Source: Acidobacteriota bacterium
Lineage (GTDB): Bacteria > Acidobacteriota > Terriglobia > UBA7540
Direction: 5' to 3'
DNA: 64,000 nucleotides
NCBI GenBank assembly: GCA_023474345.1
Contig: JAMCXS010000032.1
Span: forward strand, 1-64,000
In this document: one piece after another, positions 63,305-64,000 of the stretch
Layout of the letters: every line of letters starts with the position of its first letter
Position numbering within the stretch: the first letter of the stretch is position 1
The notes under the pieces: generated by a model
Database searches by the model: none
What the model was told of the DNA's origin: nothing
The model's input: only the letters and a program-made list of their open reading frames with translations
Position numbers and translations under genes: made by a program

Positions 63305-64000
63305 TTACTGAAATGCGTGCTGCAGTGCGGTGACAATGGAGGCGGTTTCGGACGGCATCAGCGAGGCGGCAACAAAATTATAGGTCTTGCCGGAATTCAG
63401 GATGATGTGGAAAGTACCCGTATTAATACTGAAGAGGAGATTGGGGGCAATTTCCCTGATATCGCCCCGCCCGGCGACAAAAACATCCTTTCCGCCTTCC
63501 TGGTAAGTCAGTTTGCCACCCGAGAGGATCAGTTCGCCTTTCGGCTTGTTGGGATTTTGAAAAATGCTGATCGCGTCTCCCAGGTTAATCACGCTAAAGC
63601 GTTGGGTCGCCGCGGGAGTCGTAGCCCCCGTGGCTGCCGTCTGGTCATTGCTCTTGGACTTGCTTGAGCTTCCTGCGCTGACTTCAAAACCGGCCTCAAC
63701 TTCGCTCTCGTCAGGATTCACAACGAAGAGGCTGGTCTCCCCCGTTGGGGCATCCGGAGCGACCTCAATCTGAGCCACCAACCGCGTTGATTTCTTGAAC
63801 TCCGTCCCAAGGACACGTATCCCAGGATTCCCAAAGGCGACTTTTGCGCCTTTGGCAAATCTCTTACCCGTCACCTTGATGTTCACCTTGCTGCCGGGCG
63901 AAACATGGGCGGGATCAATTGCTGAGATTTCGGGCGCCTTCGCTCCGGAGGAGGATGACGCTACAGGGCTGGCCGGGCTCAAAACGATGGCAAAGCTGCT
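63305..64000 (-). CDS. exported IPT/TIG-domain protein, cut by the window edge
   Basis: The frame stays open to the right edge, so the start lies outside. An apparent signal sequence (SSFAIVLSPASPVA) leads into an IPT/TIG immunoglobulin-like domain (ISAIDPAHVSPGSKVNIKVT, VAFGNPGIRVLGTEFKKSTR, LVVN-like turn). After a Ser/Ala/Thr linker comes a second, beta-rich domain (FSVINLGDAISIFQNPNKPK, GELILSGGKLTYQEGGKDVF) that I do not recognise. It is probably a surface or periplasmic protein. Confidence 0.8.
   Translation of the reverse strand, partial: SSFAIVLSPASPVASSSSGAKAPEISAIDPAHVSPGSKVNIKVTGKRFAKGAKVAFGNPGIRVLGTEFKKSTRLVAQIEVAPDAPTGETSLFVVNPDESEVEAGFEVSAGSSSKSKSNDQTAATGATTPAATQRFSVINLGDAISIFQNPNKPKGELILSGGKLTYQEGGKDVFVAGRGDIREIAPNLLFSINTGTFHIILNSGKTYNFVAASLMPSETASIVTALQHAFQ

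Overview
The window looks like a chromosomal segment of an acidobacterium (Acidobacteriota), moderately GC-rich. The evidence is the style of the gene set rather than a marker gene: a choice-of-anchor D / fibronectin III lipoprotein, a PEGA protein, a LolA-like family, DUF2203, lone TadE/TadG proteins, an MJ0619/Tes-like radical SAM enzyme, and many dispersed short palindromic repeats of the type TGTAGCGGCGG...CCGCCGCTACA. There is no rRNA, tRNA, CRISPR array or intact mobile element. The metabolic genes suggest a heterotroph able to live at low oxygen.

Layout. 0.4-5.6 kb: a compact group 3b [NiFe] hydrogenase operon (hydB, a cyclic-nucleotide-binding domain subunit, hydG, hydD, hydA) plus its maturation protease. 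5.6-8.8 kb: a CDP-alcohol phosphatidyltransferase, a scar joining a truncated transposase to a truncated exosortase that has lost its catalytic Cys, and an ASH-domain lipoprotein. 9-13.7 kb: dihydroxyacetone kinase dhaKL, a secreted subtilase, and a membrane protein with its YtrA-type GntR regulator and a candidate operator. 13.7-21.4 kb: an alcohol dehydrogenase relic, a lone nuoB, secreted proteins, a PMT/TPR protein, a methyltransferase with a vestigial second copy of its 5' end, uppP and a phospholipid-methyltransferase-like gene. 21.4-28 kb: hicAB with a possible PD-(D/E)XK nuclease gene, thiC, DUF2203, nadA, and moaA behind a Moco riboswitch with its own terminator. 28-39 kb: a Tat-exported GH2 enzyme, tadE/tadG, and a large single-chain restriction-modification enzyme carrying two dispersed repeats in frame; repeats are dense here. 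39-45.8 kb: the Tes-like radical SAM gene, queG, a HEAT-repeat protein, and marR-yceI with a clear promoter/operator. 45.8-47.7 kb: two superoxide dismutase genes, one of which is fused to a Tat leader inside a decayed isoquinoline-oxidoreductase-type operon. 48-64 kb: a LolA-like protein, a sugar isomerase-like protein, FmdB, GNAT, SixA, cytochrome c, a pyruvate:ferredoxin oxidoreductase operon, a CHAD protein facing two tandem thymidylate-kinase-like genes, a MscS channel and an IPT/TIG protein cut by the window edge.

How the parts fit. Pyruvate:ferredoxin oxidoreductase, the NAD(P)-linked hydrogenase and dihydroxyacetone kinase fit fermentative or microaerobic redox balancing. Matching GTGA-N6-TCAC palindromes upstream of hydB and nifJ, and a third upstream of the 7.7-kb lipoprotein, suggest one CRP/FNR-family regulator. 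The most unusual items are the leader-fused SOD in the relic oxidoreductase operon, the in-frame repeat insertions in the restriction-modification gene, the Tes-like radical SAM enzyme (possible membrane-spanning lipid synthesis), and the Moco riboswitch whose aptamer strand can pair with the terminator loop.
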